A stretch of DNA of 25,227 bases from CAYZPB01 sp964568525. GTDB taxonomy: Bacteria; Bacillota; Bacilli; Tepidibacillales; Tepidibacillaceae. Numbering within the stretch: position 1 is the stretch's first letter; each line of letters opens with the position of its first letter. The notes beneath the pieces are model-generated. The model saw only the letters and a list, made by a program, of their open reading frames with translations. It searched no databases and had not been told where the DNA came from. The DNA lies in the NCBI GenBank assembly GCA_964568525.1, contig CAZMPM010000016.1, positions 1 to 25,227 of the forward strand, given 5' to 3'. The position numbers and the translations under genes were made by a program. This document shows, piece by piece, positions 15,266 through 23,721 of the stretch.

Positions 15266-18179
15266 TTTTCTGCCCCTTTCCCTGTTTCAGCGTTTCCATC
15301 AAACTTCGGAGTCTTATTTTTACAGCACCAAGATTAGTAATTTCATCTATCTTAATTTGAGTATATATCTTATCTTCACTCTCTAATAGCCCTCTTACCT
15401 CATCAGTAGTAATAGCATCAAGACCACAACCAAAGGAAACCAGTTGAACTAAGTTCATATTCGGTTTATCGGCTACGTATCTTGCGGCAGCGTATAATCT
15501 TGAGTGATATGTCCACTGGTTCAATACCTTAGTAGAAACCTTCTCAACATCAGCACTAACAGCATCTTCTGATATAACAACAGCGCCTAGCTGGCAGATT
15601 ACTCGATCGATCCCTTTATTTACATCAGGATCTGCATGATAAGGGCGTCCTGCTAGTACTATAACAGGTAAATTGTGCTCATCTGCAAACTTGATATACT
15701 CCATCCCTTTTTCTCTAATTTTATCTAAATAATCGTGGTGCTCCTTGAAGGCTCTGTCTGTCGCCTGTTTTACATCCTTCAAAGTAACATCGAAACCATG
15801 CTTATTTAAGATTACCCGCATTTTTTTGACAAAATCTTTTGGTCTATGGAGACCCACATAATCGTAAATCAATTTAACTTCCTTAATCTTAGGTACATTG
15901 GCTTGAATAACTTCAGGATAATATGCAACTACAGGACAGTTAAAATGATTATCACCTAGGCCTTCATCTAAGTTATAAGTCATACAAGGATAAAAAATCG
16001 TATCTATTCCGTCATCGAGCAACGTTTCAATGTGGCCATGTACTAATTTTGCCGGATAACAGATTGTATCTGAAGGTATCGTATGTTGCCCTTTCAGATA
16101 AAGCTCACGATTAGAAGCCGGCGAGAGAATAACTTCGAACCCTAACTCAGTAAGGAATCCGTGCCAGAACGGCAATAACTCATACATATTAAGAACCATT
16201 GGAATACCAATCTTTCCACGTTTCCCAGGAACAGGCTTGTAACTATTTAGTAACTCTAATTTATAATCATAAAGATTATATTCTGGCAGCTCATTTTTGT
16301 TGACCAACGGTCTACTGCATCGGTTCCCGCTAATATGTCTTCTGTTACCTTGGAAAGTATTTATTGTAAGTCCGCAATTGTTGTTGCAAAGACCACAGCT
16401 TGTCGGTACAGCCTTATGAGTGAATGATTCAAGTTCCTCTTTAGTTAAAAGAGTTGATTTTTCTTTCTGCCAAGTCTTTGCATATAGCGCAGCCCCATAA
16501 GCTCCCATTAAGCCTGCAATGTTTGGGCGAATGACATCTCGATTAATTTCCATTTCAAATGCTCGTAAAACCGCATCATTCAAAAAAGTCCCTCCCTGAA
16601 CTACAATATTTTCTCCCATATCTCTAGCTGATGCAGCTCGAATTACCTTATAAATTGCGTTTTTAACCACAGAGGCAGAAAGTCCAGCTGAAATATCTTC
16701 AATTGTCGCACCATCCTTCTGTGCTTGTTTAACCGAAGAATTCATAAAAACTGTACACCTGGAACCGAGATCAACCGGATTTTTAGCATATACTCCTAAC
16801 TTCGCAAAATCCTTAATATCGTAATTGAGCGCCCCAGCAAACGTTTGCAAAAACGAACCGCAACCTGAGGAACATGCTTCATTTAAGAAAATGTTATCGA
16901 CAGTACAATTCTTAATTTTAAAGCACTTCATATCTTGCCCGCCAATATCGATAATAAAATCAACATTTGGTCTAAATTTTTTCGCACCAGTAAAGTGCGC
17001 AATAGTCTCTACTATGCCATAGTCAACACGAAAAGCAGCCTTCACAATCTCTTCACCATATCCGGTAACTGCACTGGATTTAATATTAATATTCGGATAT
17101 TTATTATAAATATCTGTAATAAAACCCTTCACTAATTCAATCGGATTCCCGCGATTAGGTAAATATTGCGAATAAAGAATATTCTCATCATCACCAATCA
17201 ATATCATCTTTATCGTCGTTGACCCGGAATCAATTCCGAGATACGCATTTCCCTTGTAGTTAGTAGGATCGACTGTTAATACACTGTTCTCTTCATGTCT
17301 AGCTATAAAATCAGCGTACTCTTGTTCATCTTTAAATAAAGGCATTGCATGGGCAAATCCTTCTCCTACCGTTCCTGCTTCGATTGTCGCAATTGTCTCC
17401 TTAAAGTTTACTTTGTCAGATTGGTCCGACATGAAAGCCGCACCTAATGCAACAAAATATAAGGAGTTTTCTGGATGGATACCAGTGGTTTTTAATGTAC
17501 TATCAAATGCTTTTCTAAGCTCCGGCATAAACGTCAACGGTCCGCCTAGATAAACAATATTGCCCTCTAACTCGCGACCTTGCGCCAACCCACCAATCGT
17601 CTGATTAACCACTGCATAAAATATGCTAGCAGCAACATCCTCTTTGCGTGCGCCTTGGTTGAGAAGCGGTTGCACATCAGATTTTGCAAAAACGCCACAC
17701 CTTGAAGCAACAGTATAAATCTTCTCGTGTTTAGCCGCCAGATCATTCATTTTGTCAATGCTAATATCCAACAGCGTTGCCATCTGGTCGATAAACGCAC
17801 CAGTTCCGCCAGCACAGGACCCATTCATCCGGACCTCTAAGCTATCCGATAGAAACAGAATCTTAGCATCCTCTCCACCAAGCTCGATTACAACATCGGC
17901 TTCAGGAATTATTTTAGAAACCGAGACTCGTGTAGCATACACTTCTTGGACAAAAGGTATTCCGCAGCGATTAGCAAGACCCATCCCCGCCGAACCAGAA
18001 ATAGCAAGACTGACCTGCTCCTCTCTAACATATTCGTTCATGATTTTTGTCAAGAGCGTAGCAGCTTTCTCGCTAATCTCCGAGTAATGACGTTCATAAG
18101 AGTCATAAATTATATTATCTTTATCGTCAAGCACGACGCATTTTAATGTGGTTGAACCTACATCAAGACCAATCCTCAT
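15258..18179 (-). CDS. Acyl-CoA dehydratase activase, two BadF/BcrA-type ATPase domains plus DUF2229
   Basis: The 973-residue protein has two ASKHA ATPase domains: 1-260 (phosphate motif GLDVGSTTLK) and 311-570 (GIDSGSTTIK, DIGGQDMK). Each carries the cysteine pair that holds the [4Fe-4S] cluster in HgdC-type activators: Cys122/Cys161 and Cys436/Cys475, both 39 residues apart. A further cysteine group follows (Cys595, 598, 602 and 621), then a DUF2229 region (about 655-870) and a C-terminal part with VSFGCGLDAITTDE. The family uses ATP to push electrons to 2-hydroxyacyl-CoA or aryl-CoA enzymes. AAGGGAT precedes the ATG by 8 nt. It is transcribed after a TetR gene (40 nt gap) and overlaps the 451-residue partner. 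The specific substrate cannot be told. Confidence 0.88.
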   Translation of the reverse strand: MRIGLDVGSTTLKCVVLDDKDNIIYDSYERHYSEISEKAATLLTKIMNEYVREEQVSLAISGSAGMGLANRCGIPFVQEVYATRVSVSKIIPEADVVIELGGEDAKILFLSDSLEVRMNGSCAGGTGAFIDQMATLLDISIDKMNDLAAKHEKIYTVASRCGVFAKSDVQPLLNQGARKEDVAASIFYAVVNQTIGGLAQGRELEGNIVYLGGPLTFMPELRKAFDSTLKTTGIHPENSLYFVALGAAFMSDQSDKVNFKETIATIEAGTVGEGFAHAMPLFKDEQEYADFIARHEENSVLTVDPTNYKGNAYLGIDSGSTTIKMILIGDDENILYSQYLPNRGNPIELVKGFITDIYNKYPNINIKSSAVTGYGEEIVKAAFRVDYGIVETIAHFTGAKKFRPNVDFIIDIGGQDMKCFKIKNCTVDNIFLNEACSSGCGSFLQTFAGALNYDIKDFAKLGVYAKNPVDLGSRCTVFMNSSVKQAQKDGATIEDISAGLSASVVKNAIYKVIRAASARDMGENIVVQGGTFLNDAVLRAFEMEINRDVIRPNIAGLMGAYGAALYAKTWQKEKSTLLTKEELESFTHKAVPTSCGLCNNNCGLTINTFQGNRRHISGNRCSRPLVNKNELPEYNLYDYKLELLNSYKPVPGKRGKIGIPMVLNMYELLPFWHGFLTELGFEVILSPASNRELYLKGQHTIPSDTICYPAKLVHGHIETLLDDGIDTIFYPCMTYNLDEGLGDNHFNCPVVAYYPEVIQANVPKIKEVKLIYDYVGLHRPKDFVKKMRVILNKHGFDVTLKDVKQATDRAFKEHHDYLDKIREKGMEYIKFADEHNLPVIVLAGRPYHADPDVNKGIDRVICQLGAVVISEDAVSADVEKVSTKVLNQWTYHSRLYAAARYVADKPNMNLVQLVSFGCGLDAITTDEVRGLLESEDKIYTQIKIDEITNLGAVKIRLRSLMETLKQGKGQKSA

Positions 18180-18219
18180 CTATATCATCCCTTCACTATC
18201 GTTAGCATTATATTTTAGT

Positions 18220-18834
18220 TTATTTTTTTAAACCAGCCGCGTAGAAAGGGCCATTAACAGTTATCATAAACAGAATATGTGCCATTTCCTCAGGCGACTC
18301 CTTTTTCCCAGTATCTAACCATTGCTGAATTACTCCCAAATGAGCAGAAGCAATATATGATGCTAAATATTCACCCGGGACAAGTATTTTGTCCTCGCTA
18401 AAAATAGCATCCCCACTATCATCGTTAAACAATGTTTCCCACATAAATTCTTTAAGCCTAGTCTGAAACAATAAATCTCCCTTAGGGCTCAACATCGCTC
18501 TTAAAAATTCACCATTCTCATTAAAACATTCAAAAAGCCTAACCGCCAACGGAAATGCAATAGAACTATCAGGATTAGCACCAGAAATAAATTCACGGAT
18601 GCTCTGTTTAGCAATCCCAGCCATCTCCGCTATTATTTCATCTTCATAAGTAGCTACCAAATCGAATTTATCTTGATAATGAGCATAAAAAGTCCCTCGA
18701 TTAATTCCCGCTTTGTTGGTTATATCTTTAACGGTAATGGCATCAAAGCTTTTCTCATCAATTAGATCCACTAGAGCATCGCGAATTGATTCCCTAGTGC
18801 GAACAATTCGCAAATCTGTACTATTAACACTCAT
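18220..18834 (-). CDS. TetR/AcrR family regulator of the activase operon
   Basis: The 204-residue protein has a standard TetR N-terminal DNA-binding domain (about residues 10-57, core TVKDITNKAGINRGTFYAHY) and a helical C-terminal region of the type common in Firmicutes regulators (TetR_C_8/DhaS-like by eye). A strong GGAGG lies 7 nt before the ATG. It is the first gene of a unit with the activase (40 nt downstream) and the dehydratase-like gene, so it probably represses this unit and itself through the inverted repeat at 18873-18902. Ligand unknown; an acyl-CoA or aromatic acid would fit the context only by inference. Confidence 0.9.
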   Translation of the reverse strand: MSVNSTDLRIVRTRESIRDALVDLIDEKSFDAITVKDITNKAGINRGTFYAHYQDKFDLVATYEDEIIAEMAGIAKQSIREFISGANPDSSIAFPLAVRLFECFNENGEFLRAMLSPKGDLLFQTRLKEFMWETLFNDDSGDAIFSEDKILVPGEYLASYIASAHLGVIQQWLDTGKKESPEEMAHILFMITVNGPFYAAGLKK

Positions 18835-18872
18835 TGATATGCCTCCCCCATTCTACTCCGCTTTATAAAAAT

Positions 18873-18902
18873 AAGTCTTATATAATTTAACTTTTATGAC
18901 TT
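18873..18902. promoter_or_regulatory. Candidate operator of the activase-unit TetR
   Basis: AAGTC (18873-18877) and GACTT (18898-18902) are perfect inverted half-sites, and further matching positions toward the centre extend the dyad (AAGTC-x-TA on both arms). It lies just downstream of the predicted -10 box and 39 nt before the TetR start codon. Confidence 0.45.
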
Positions 18903-18906
18903 GTTA

Positions 18907-18936
18907 ATTGTATCATAAAAAACAACAGGTTGTCTA
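18907..18936 (-). promoter_or_regulatory. Promoter of the TetR-activase operon
   Basis: On the minus strand TAGACA (18936-18931) and TACAAT (18912-18907) are 18 nt apart and match sigma-A boxes at five of six positions each. The inverted repeat at 18873-18902 begins 4 nt downstream of the -10 box. Confidence 0.6.
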
Positions 18937-18966
18937 TTATTTCGGCAAAAAATAAAGTTGCAAAAC

Positions 18967-19003
18967 AAAACTGCGCCATAAGTCTTACTACGAGCGCAGT
19001 TTT
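18967..19003 (-). terminator. Rho-independent terminator of the fab/acc operon
   Basis: AAAACTGCGC (18967-18976) pairs with GCGCAGTTTT (18994-19003) around a 17-nt loop. On the minus strand the stem runs into TTTTGTTTTG, 9 nt after the DegV stop. The other strand also has T after the stem, but no plus-strand gene ends here. Confidence 0.82.
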
Positions 19004-19012
19004 TCTATTAGA

Positions 19013-19834
19013 TTATTCAGTTATCCAGGCCGCAGCAATAACACTTAAGCCTAAATGTATACCAAGAACGGGACCAACCTCTACCATTTTCAGCTTAACC
19101 ATTGGAAATCGCTTGCGAATTGCATAAAATAATGTAACGGCGTGTGCTTGTTCCTTAATATAATGAATTGTTACTTCTTTAGCATTATCAGGAATTTTAC
19201 TTGTTAACTTGCGAATCTGATCTGCAGTTCCTCTAGCGGTGTCGCTTGATATAACAGCTCCATCTTCAAAAACTAAAATAGGCCGTAAATTCAAGATTGC
19301 TCCGATTGAATGGAGTACATGCCCCACTCTTCCACTTCGGCGCAAAGCTTCTAAATCATCTACCGAAAAAACGATGCCAACCCTTTCTCTCTCCTTCTCA
19401 ACAGCTACAGCAACCTCATTTAATGATAAGCCAGCATCAATAAATTCACGCGCTTTTGTTATCAGAAATTCCATACCACCAGCGATTGTCAGCGAATCAA
19501 CGACAATAATATTTTCTTTATCTACTTCTCGTGCTGCGATTGAGGCACTGCTATACATTCCGCTTAAACGTGAAGACATTACAATACATAAAATCTGATA
19601 ACCATTTCTCAAGAGCTCCTCAAAAACACTCATAAACGCGGCAACAGATGCTTGGGAGGTTGTCAAATTCTTTGCACCAGTTAACAGTGAAAGATAGTCG
19701 CCATTGTTACCGCTGTAACTCTCACTAAAACTCTTTCCAGAAACCACATAATTTGCTGGAACTACTCTAACATCTGCATCCAGCGCTCTTTTTTTTGTCA
19801 AATATGCAGTACTATCAGTAACAATTGCGATCAA
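19013..19834 (-). CDS. DegV/FakB family fatty-acid-binding protein
   Basis: The 273-residue protein shows the DegV family signatures: TDSTAYL at the N end, TTSQAS (about residue 58) in place of the usual TSxPS, SSRLSGMYSSA (about 87-97), and LRRSGRVGH. Structurally known members (FakB) bind a fatty acid between two domains and present it to the kinase FakA for incorporation of host or recycled fatty acids. FakA is not in this window. The ATG overlaps the accA stop in an ATGA, so it is translated as the last gene of the fab/acc operon, and a terminator follows at once. The genome context strongly favours a lipid role; the exact fatty acid is unknown. Confidence 0.88.
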   Translation of the reverse strand: MIAIVTDSTAYLTKKRALDADVRVVPANYVVSGKSFSESYSGNNGDYLSLLTGAKNLTTSQASVAAFMSVFEELLRNGYQILCIVMSSRLSGMYSSASIAAREVDKENIIVVDSLTIAGGMEFLITKAREFIDAGLSLNEVAVAVEKERERVGIVFSVDDLEALRRSGRVGHVLHSIGAILNLRPILVFEDGAVISSDTARGTADQIRKLTSKIPDNAKEVTIHYIKEQAHAVTLFYAIRKRFPMVKLKMVEVGPVLGIHLGLSVIAAAWITE

Positions 19835-20610
19835 TTTTCACCATCTCCTATCTTTCTAAATCTATTGTATCTAGCGTTAAGCAACTCTTCAGTGTCTCTA
19901 CTTTTTAAAGTTTGTAATACTGCTACTAGTTCAGTTTTTATAATTTCATAAACTTGAATAAAGTCGGCATCTTCACTAATTATTTTTTCTATGACTCCAA
20001 AATCAAGCAGGTGGTTAGCTGTTAACTTCAAGCTTTCCGCCGCTTCACTTGTCCTTTTTAGATCTTTCCAAAGAATGTTGGCACAGCTCTCAGGTGCTAT
20101 AACAGAGTAAACGGAATTCTCTAACATCCAGACCTCATCTGCTACAGCAAGTGCAAGCGCACCTCCGCTACCTCCCTCTCCAATCATAATTGAAATAATC
20201 GGAACCTTCAGTGTCATCATCTCCATCAAGTTTTGGGCTATGGCATGACCCTGTCCGCGCTCTTCCGCACCAATTCCCGGGTAGGCGCCGGATGTGTCAA
20301 CAAAACAAATTACTGGCCTATTAAACTTTTCTGCTAGCTTCATCTGTCTTAAAGCTTTTCTGTAACCTTCAGGGTGGGCTGAACCAAAGTTGCGATAAAT
20401 TCTATCTTTTGTGTCTTTGCCACGTTCTAGTGCAATGACTGTGACTGCATTGCCGTTAAGCCGTCCGATTCCAGCAATAATTGCGCCATCGTCACCATAG
20501 CACCTATCACCATGCAGTTCAGTAAAATTCTCGAATATATTTTTAATAAAATCTGTTCCAGTCGCTCTGTTTTTATCGCGTGCTAGTATTACTCTTTCAT
20601 ATGCTTCCAT
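19831..20610 (-). CDS. accA: Acetyl-CoA carboxylase carboxyltransferase subunit alpha
   Basis: The 259-residue protein forms, with AccD, the carboxyltransferase that moves CO2 from biotin on AccB to acetyl-CoA, making malonyl-CoA for fatty-acid synthesis. Typical stretches are visible: LHGDRCYGDDGAI, RNFGSAHPEGYRKALR, DTSGAYPGIGAEERGQ and GEGGSGGALAL. I start it at ATG 20610, with GGAGGTG (20616-20622) 5 nt upstream, inside the end of accD. An earlier in-frame start at 20631 would overlap accD and lacks such a site. The gene begins 2 nt after the accD stop, and its own stop overlaps the DegV start. Confidence 0.95.
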   Translation of the reverse strand: MEAYERVILARDKNRATGTDFIKNIFENFTELHGDRCYGDDGAIIAGIGRLNGNAVTVIALERGKDTKDRIYRNFGSAHPEGYRKALRQMKLAEKFNRPVICFVDTSGAYPGIGAEERGQGHAIAQNLMEMMTLKVPIISIMIGEGGSGGALALAVADEVWMLENSVYSVIAPESCANILWKDLKRTSEAAESLKLTANHLLDFGVIEKIISEDADFIQVYEIIKTELVAVLQTLKSRDTEELLNARYNRFRKIGDGEN

Positions 20611-20612
20611 TG

Positions 20613-21479
20613 CTACACCTCCGTTACACAATGATATGAAAGTAACTGGGTTAAATATTTCTTCTGATTTTTTCGATGAACCACTTCATCAATAAAACCT
20701 TTCTCTTTTAGTGTCTCAGCTGTTTGAAAACCCTCTGGCAGCCTCTGTTTAATCGTTTGTTCTACTATTTTCGGTCCAGCAAAACCGATTAGAGCCTTTG
20801 GTTCTGCAATTATTATGTCACCTTCCATCGCAAAACTTGCGGTAACGCCACCTGTTGTAGGGTCCGTAAGTACGGTTATATAAAGTAGCCCGGCATCGCT
20901 ATGTTTTTTAACAGCTCCGCTTGTTTTTGCCATCTGCATCAGTGACAAAATACCCTCCTGCATTCTTGCACCACCAGACACAGTAAAGCCGATGACAGGC
21001 AGTCTTTTTTCTAAAGCATATTCAAATATTCTTGTTATCTTTTCACCAACAACCGTTCCCATGCTACCCATCATAAAATTTGGCTCCATCACAAAAATAG
21101 CACAAGAATAGCCACCGATTTTTGCCGATCCGCAGATAACCGCTTCTTTTTCACCGCTTGCAAGATTGGCATTCTTAAGTTTTTTGTCATAGTCGGGGAA
21201 ATCAATTAAATTTAGGGAATTTAACTCTGAAAATAGCTCTCTAAAACTATTTTCGTCAGTAATCATGTTTATTCTTTGGCGCATATTGATCCTAAAATGG
21301 TATGAACATTTAATGCACACATTAAGGTCATCGTCCAGGTCAGCAACAAACAATGTCGCCTTACAGGAAGGACAGACAATACACATTTCATCAGGTACTG
21401 ATGGCCGCACTTTTTTAGAAGACACCGTATATGTTTCGAGTTCATTTTTTGGTCTTTGGAATAATCTCTTTCTCTCCAC
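20613..21479 (-). CDS. accD: Acetyl-CoA carboxylase carboxyltransferase subunit beta
   Basis: The 288-residue protein is the zinc-bearing partner of AccA. The zinc ribbon is C36-x2-C39-x15-C55-x2-C58, with an extra Cys33 before it. Downstream the crotonase-like core shows SGGARMQEG, DPTTGGVTASFA and AEPKALIGFAGP. The GTG start at 21479 shares one base with the accC stop (TAGTG), and no good ribosome binding site is near, so it is probably translated by re-initiation after accC. This keeps subunit ratios tied. Confidence 0.95.
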   Translation of the reverse strand: MERKRLFQRPKNELETYTVSSKKVRPSVPDEMCIVCPSCKATLFVADLDDDLNVCIKCSYHFRINMRQRINMITDENSFRELFSELNSLNLIDFPDYDKKLKNANLASGEKEAVICGSAKIGGYSCAIFVMEPNFMMGSMGTVVGEKITRIFEYALEKRLPVIGFTVSGGARMQEGILSLMQMAKTSGAVKKHSDAGLLYITVLTDPTTGGVTASFAMEGDIIIAEPKALIGFAGPKIVEQTIKQRLPEGFQTAETLKEKGFIDEVVHRKNQKKYLTQLLSYHCVTEV

Positions 21480-22816
21480 TAATTAGCAACCCATTTCTCC
21501 ATAAAATCGGTATAGTAATCCCCGCTAATAAATGCTTTGTCCGCCAATAACTCCATTTGCAATTCAGTGTTGCAGTTGATGCCCTCAATAACCAGCTCAC
21601 ATAAAGCCGCTTGCATCTTCCTTATGGCCTCTTCCCTTGTCTTCGCATAAACAACCAGCTTACCAATCATCGAATCATAATAAGGAGGAACAGAATAACC
21701 CTGATACAGAGCCGTATCAAATCTTACCCACGGTCCACCTGGAATGTGTAACAATGATATTTCTCCACAACTAGAAACAAAATTACGTGACGAATCCTCA
21801 GCGTTGATTCGGCACTCAATCGCGGTTCCAGACATAGTGATATCGCTCTGTTTAAACGTTAGTGGCTGTTCGGCAGCAATTCTAATCTGCCATTTAACTA
21901 AATCAATACCAGTAACCAATTCAGTAATCGGATGTTCTACCTGCAACCTCGTATTCATTTCCAAAAAATAAAACTTGTCTTCAGCAAATAGAAATTCAAT
22001 TGTCCCGGCATTTCTATACCCAATCGTCTTAGCTGCTTTTATTGCCGTTTTTATCATTTTTGCCCTTGTTTTTTCGTTAATTGCAGTAGATGGGCTTTCT
22101 TCGATTAACTTCTGATTCTTTCTCTGCATCGAACATTCGCGTTCACCTAAACAAACAACATTACCATGATTGTCCGCTAAGATCTGCATTTCAATATGTT
22201 TAACGGTCGGCAAAAATTTCTCCAGATACAATGAGCTATCACCAAAAGCATGTCTAGCTTCGTTTCCCGCTGCCAAAAAAGCGTTCTCGAACTCCGCCGG
22301 TTCATTTACAACGCGGATTCCCTTGCCACCCCCACCTGCACTTGCTTTAATCAGCAGAGGATACCCAATACTCTCGGCCTTTTTCTTAGCTAACACTATA
22401 TCCTCGATAACCTCGCTGCCTGGTATCACTTGCACTCCAGCCTCACGCATTGTTTTTCTTGCAACATCTTTATTTCCCATTTTTTCAATGACCTTTGCTG
22501 AAGGTCCGATAAAAGCTATATTACATTGCTCACATAAATCTGCAAATTTCGAATTCTCTGAAAGCAGTCCATAACCCGGATGGATAGCTTGCGCACCAGA
22601 CAGAATCGTGGCTGATATAATAGCCGTCATATTTAAATAGCTATCCTTTGCGGCTGCCGGCCCGATACAATAGCTTTCATCCGCAAGACCTACATGAAGA
22701 GCGTCCCGATCTGCTTCGGAAAATACCGCAACAGTTGAAATGCCCATTTCTTTACAGGCCCGTATAATTCGAACCGCAATCTCTCCACGGTTTGCTACTA
22801 GTATTTTTGAAAACAT
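21479..22816 (-). CDS. accC: Acetyl-CoA carboxylase biotin carboxylase subunit
   Basis: The 445-residue ATP-grasp enzyme carboxylates the biotin of AccB using ATP and bicarbonate. HPGYGLLSEN (79-88), the glycine-rich ATP loop SAGGGGKGIRV (159-169), and EMNTRLQVEHPITE (286-299) are all intact, and the length is normal for the subunit. The ATG has AAAGGTGG 7 nt upstream. It follows fabZ by 13 nt and overlaps accD by one base. Confidence 0.96.
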   Translation of the reverse strand: MFSKILVANRGEIAVRIIRACKEMGISTVAVFSEADRDALHVGLADESYCIGPAAAKDSYLNMTAIISATILSGAQAIHPGYGLLSENSKFADLCEQCNIAFIGPSAKVIEKMGNKDVARKTMREAGVQVIPGSEVIEDIVLAKKKAESIGYPLLIKASAGGGGKGIRVVNEPAEFENAFLAAGNEARHAFGDSSLYLEKFLPTVKHIEMQILADNHGNVVCLGERECSMQRKNQKLIEESPSTAINEKTRAKMIKTAIKAAKTIGYRNAGTIEFLFAEDKFYFLEMNTRLQVEHPITELVTGIDLVKWQIRIAAEQPLTFKQSDITMSGTAIECRINAEDSSRNFVSSCGEISLLHIPGGPWVRFDTALYQGYSVPPYYDSMIGKLVVYAKTREEAIRKMQAALCELVIEGINCNTELQMELLADKAFISGDYYTDFMEKWVAN

Positions 22817-22829
22817 CTTTCTACCACCT

Positions 22830-23243
22830 TTATTTCATCAGCGCAAAAGAAAATTCGCCGCTAACGCAGAGTTTGTCGTTTACACTGCCCTTTACTTGTG
22901 CAAAATAAAAAGGATGTTTCATTTTCGTGATTGTACACTCCGTTACGAAAGTGTCCCCCGGAGAAACCATGTTTCTAAACTTCACATTATTTATCCCGGT
23001 AAAATACGTTGCATGCCCCTTAACTTTTTCGCCAAGAATTATACAGCATGCTTGAGCCATCATTTCACAAAGGACGACCCCTGGAACAATAGGATTTCCT
23101 GGGAAATGACCTTGCAGGAACCATTCATCACCGATTATGGTATATTTACCGATTCCACTTTTTTCATCTATCGCATACCCTTCATCGATCAACAGCATCG
23201 GCTCACGATGGGGAATTATTTCTTTAATCTCTTCTCTATTCAT
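22830..23243 (-). CDS. fabZ: 3-hydroxyacyl-ACP dehydratase
   Basis: The 137-residue hot-dog-fold protein removes water from 3-hydroxyacyl-ACP in the elongation cycle. The catalytic His46 stands in GHFPGNPIVPG and the catalytic acid Glu60 in LCEMMAQ. It lies 11 nt after accB and 13 nt before accC. The upstream sequence AGGGCGTGAGAAG is a weak ribosome binding site, so coupling to accB may matter. Placement between accB and accC is common in Firmicutes fab operons. Confidence 0.95.
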   Translation of the reverse strand: MNREEIKEIIPHREPMLLIDEGYAIDEKSGIGKYTIIGDEWFLQGHFPGNPIVPGVVLCEMMAQACCIILGEKVKGHATYFTGINNVKFRNMVSPGDTFVTECTITKMKHPFYFAQVKGSVNDKLCVSGEFSFALMK

Positions 23244-23254
23244 CTTCTCACGCC

Positions 23255-23707
23255 CTAGAATATTTTAAATAACACTTCGGAAAACTCAACAATTTGCCCA
23301 TTTTTCGCACAGATATCTACTATCTCGCCATCTACGTCCGAAGTAATCTCATTCATCACTTTCATTGCTTCAATGACACAAATCACATCACCTTTTTTTA
23401 CCTGACTACCGATGCTGACATATGGCTCTGCATCGGGTGCAGGAGTTTCGTAAAAAATACCTACCATCGGCGATTTTATTTCCTTGATATTATTAAAATT
23501 TACAGCTGTATCATCACTAATGGAGTTTTCAACAGACATCAAAGTAGGCTGTTGCAATGCGGCAGCAACCGGCAAAGTAACATTTGTCGTGCCGCCTCCA
23601 TTATTTCTTTCAAGACGTATCTTCGTTTCGCCTTCAGATACTTCTACCGCAGTCAATTTATTTTCCTCTAGAATCTGGGCGAGTTCCTTAATCTGTTTTA
23701 TGTTCAC
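23255..23707 (-). CDS. accB: Biotin carboxyl carrier protein of acetyl-CoA carboxylase
   Basis: The 150-residue protein carries the biotin on Lys116 in EAMKVMNE. A Pro/Ala/Gln linker (about 45-75) joins the N-terminal alpha segment to the C-terminal biotinyl domain. I prefer the GTG at 23707, with AAAGGAG (23716-23722) 8 nt upstream. Another in-frame GTG at 23725 overlaps the fabF stop and would put the ribosome binding site inside the gene. It moves CO2 from AccC to AccA/AccD. Confidence 0.94.
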   Translation of the reverse strand: MNIKQIKELAQILEENKLTAVEVSEGETKIRLERNNGGGTTNVTLPVAAALQQPTLMSVENSISDDTAVNFNNIKEIKSPMVGIFYETPAPDAEPYVSIGSQVKKGDVICVIEAMKVMNEITSDVDGEIVDICAKNGQIVEFSEVLFKIF

Positions 23708-23721
23708 TATAACTACTCCTT

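Noticed and set aside
22170..22574. Open frame of 134 codons on the plus strand within accC
   Set aside because: Antisense shadow of the conserved ATP-grasp region; no start signal and biased composition.
22740..23258. Open frame of 172 codons on the plus strand over fabZ
   Set aside because: It is antisense to fabZ and the accC start, has no ribosome binding site, and its product resembles no protein; fabZ is certain.
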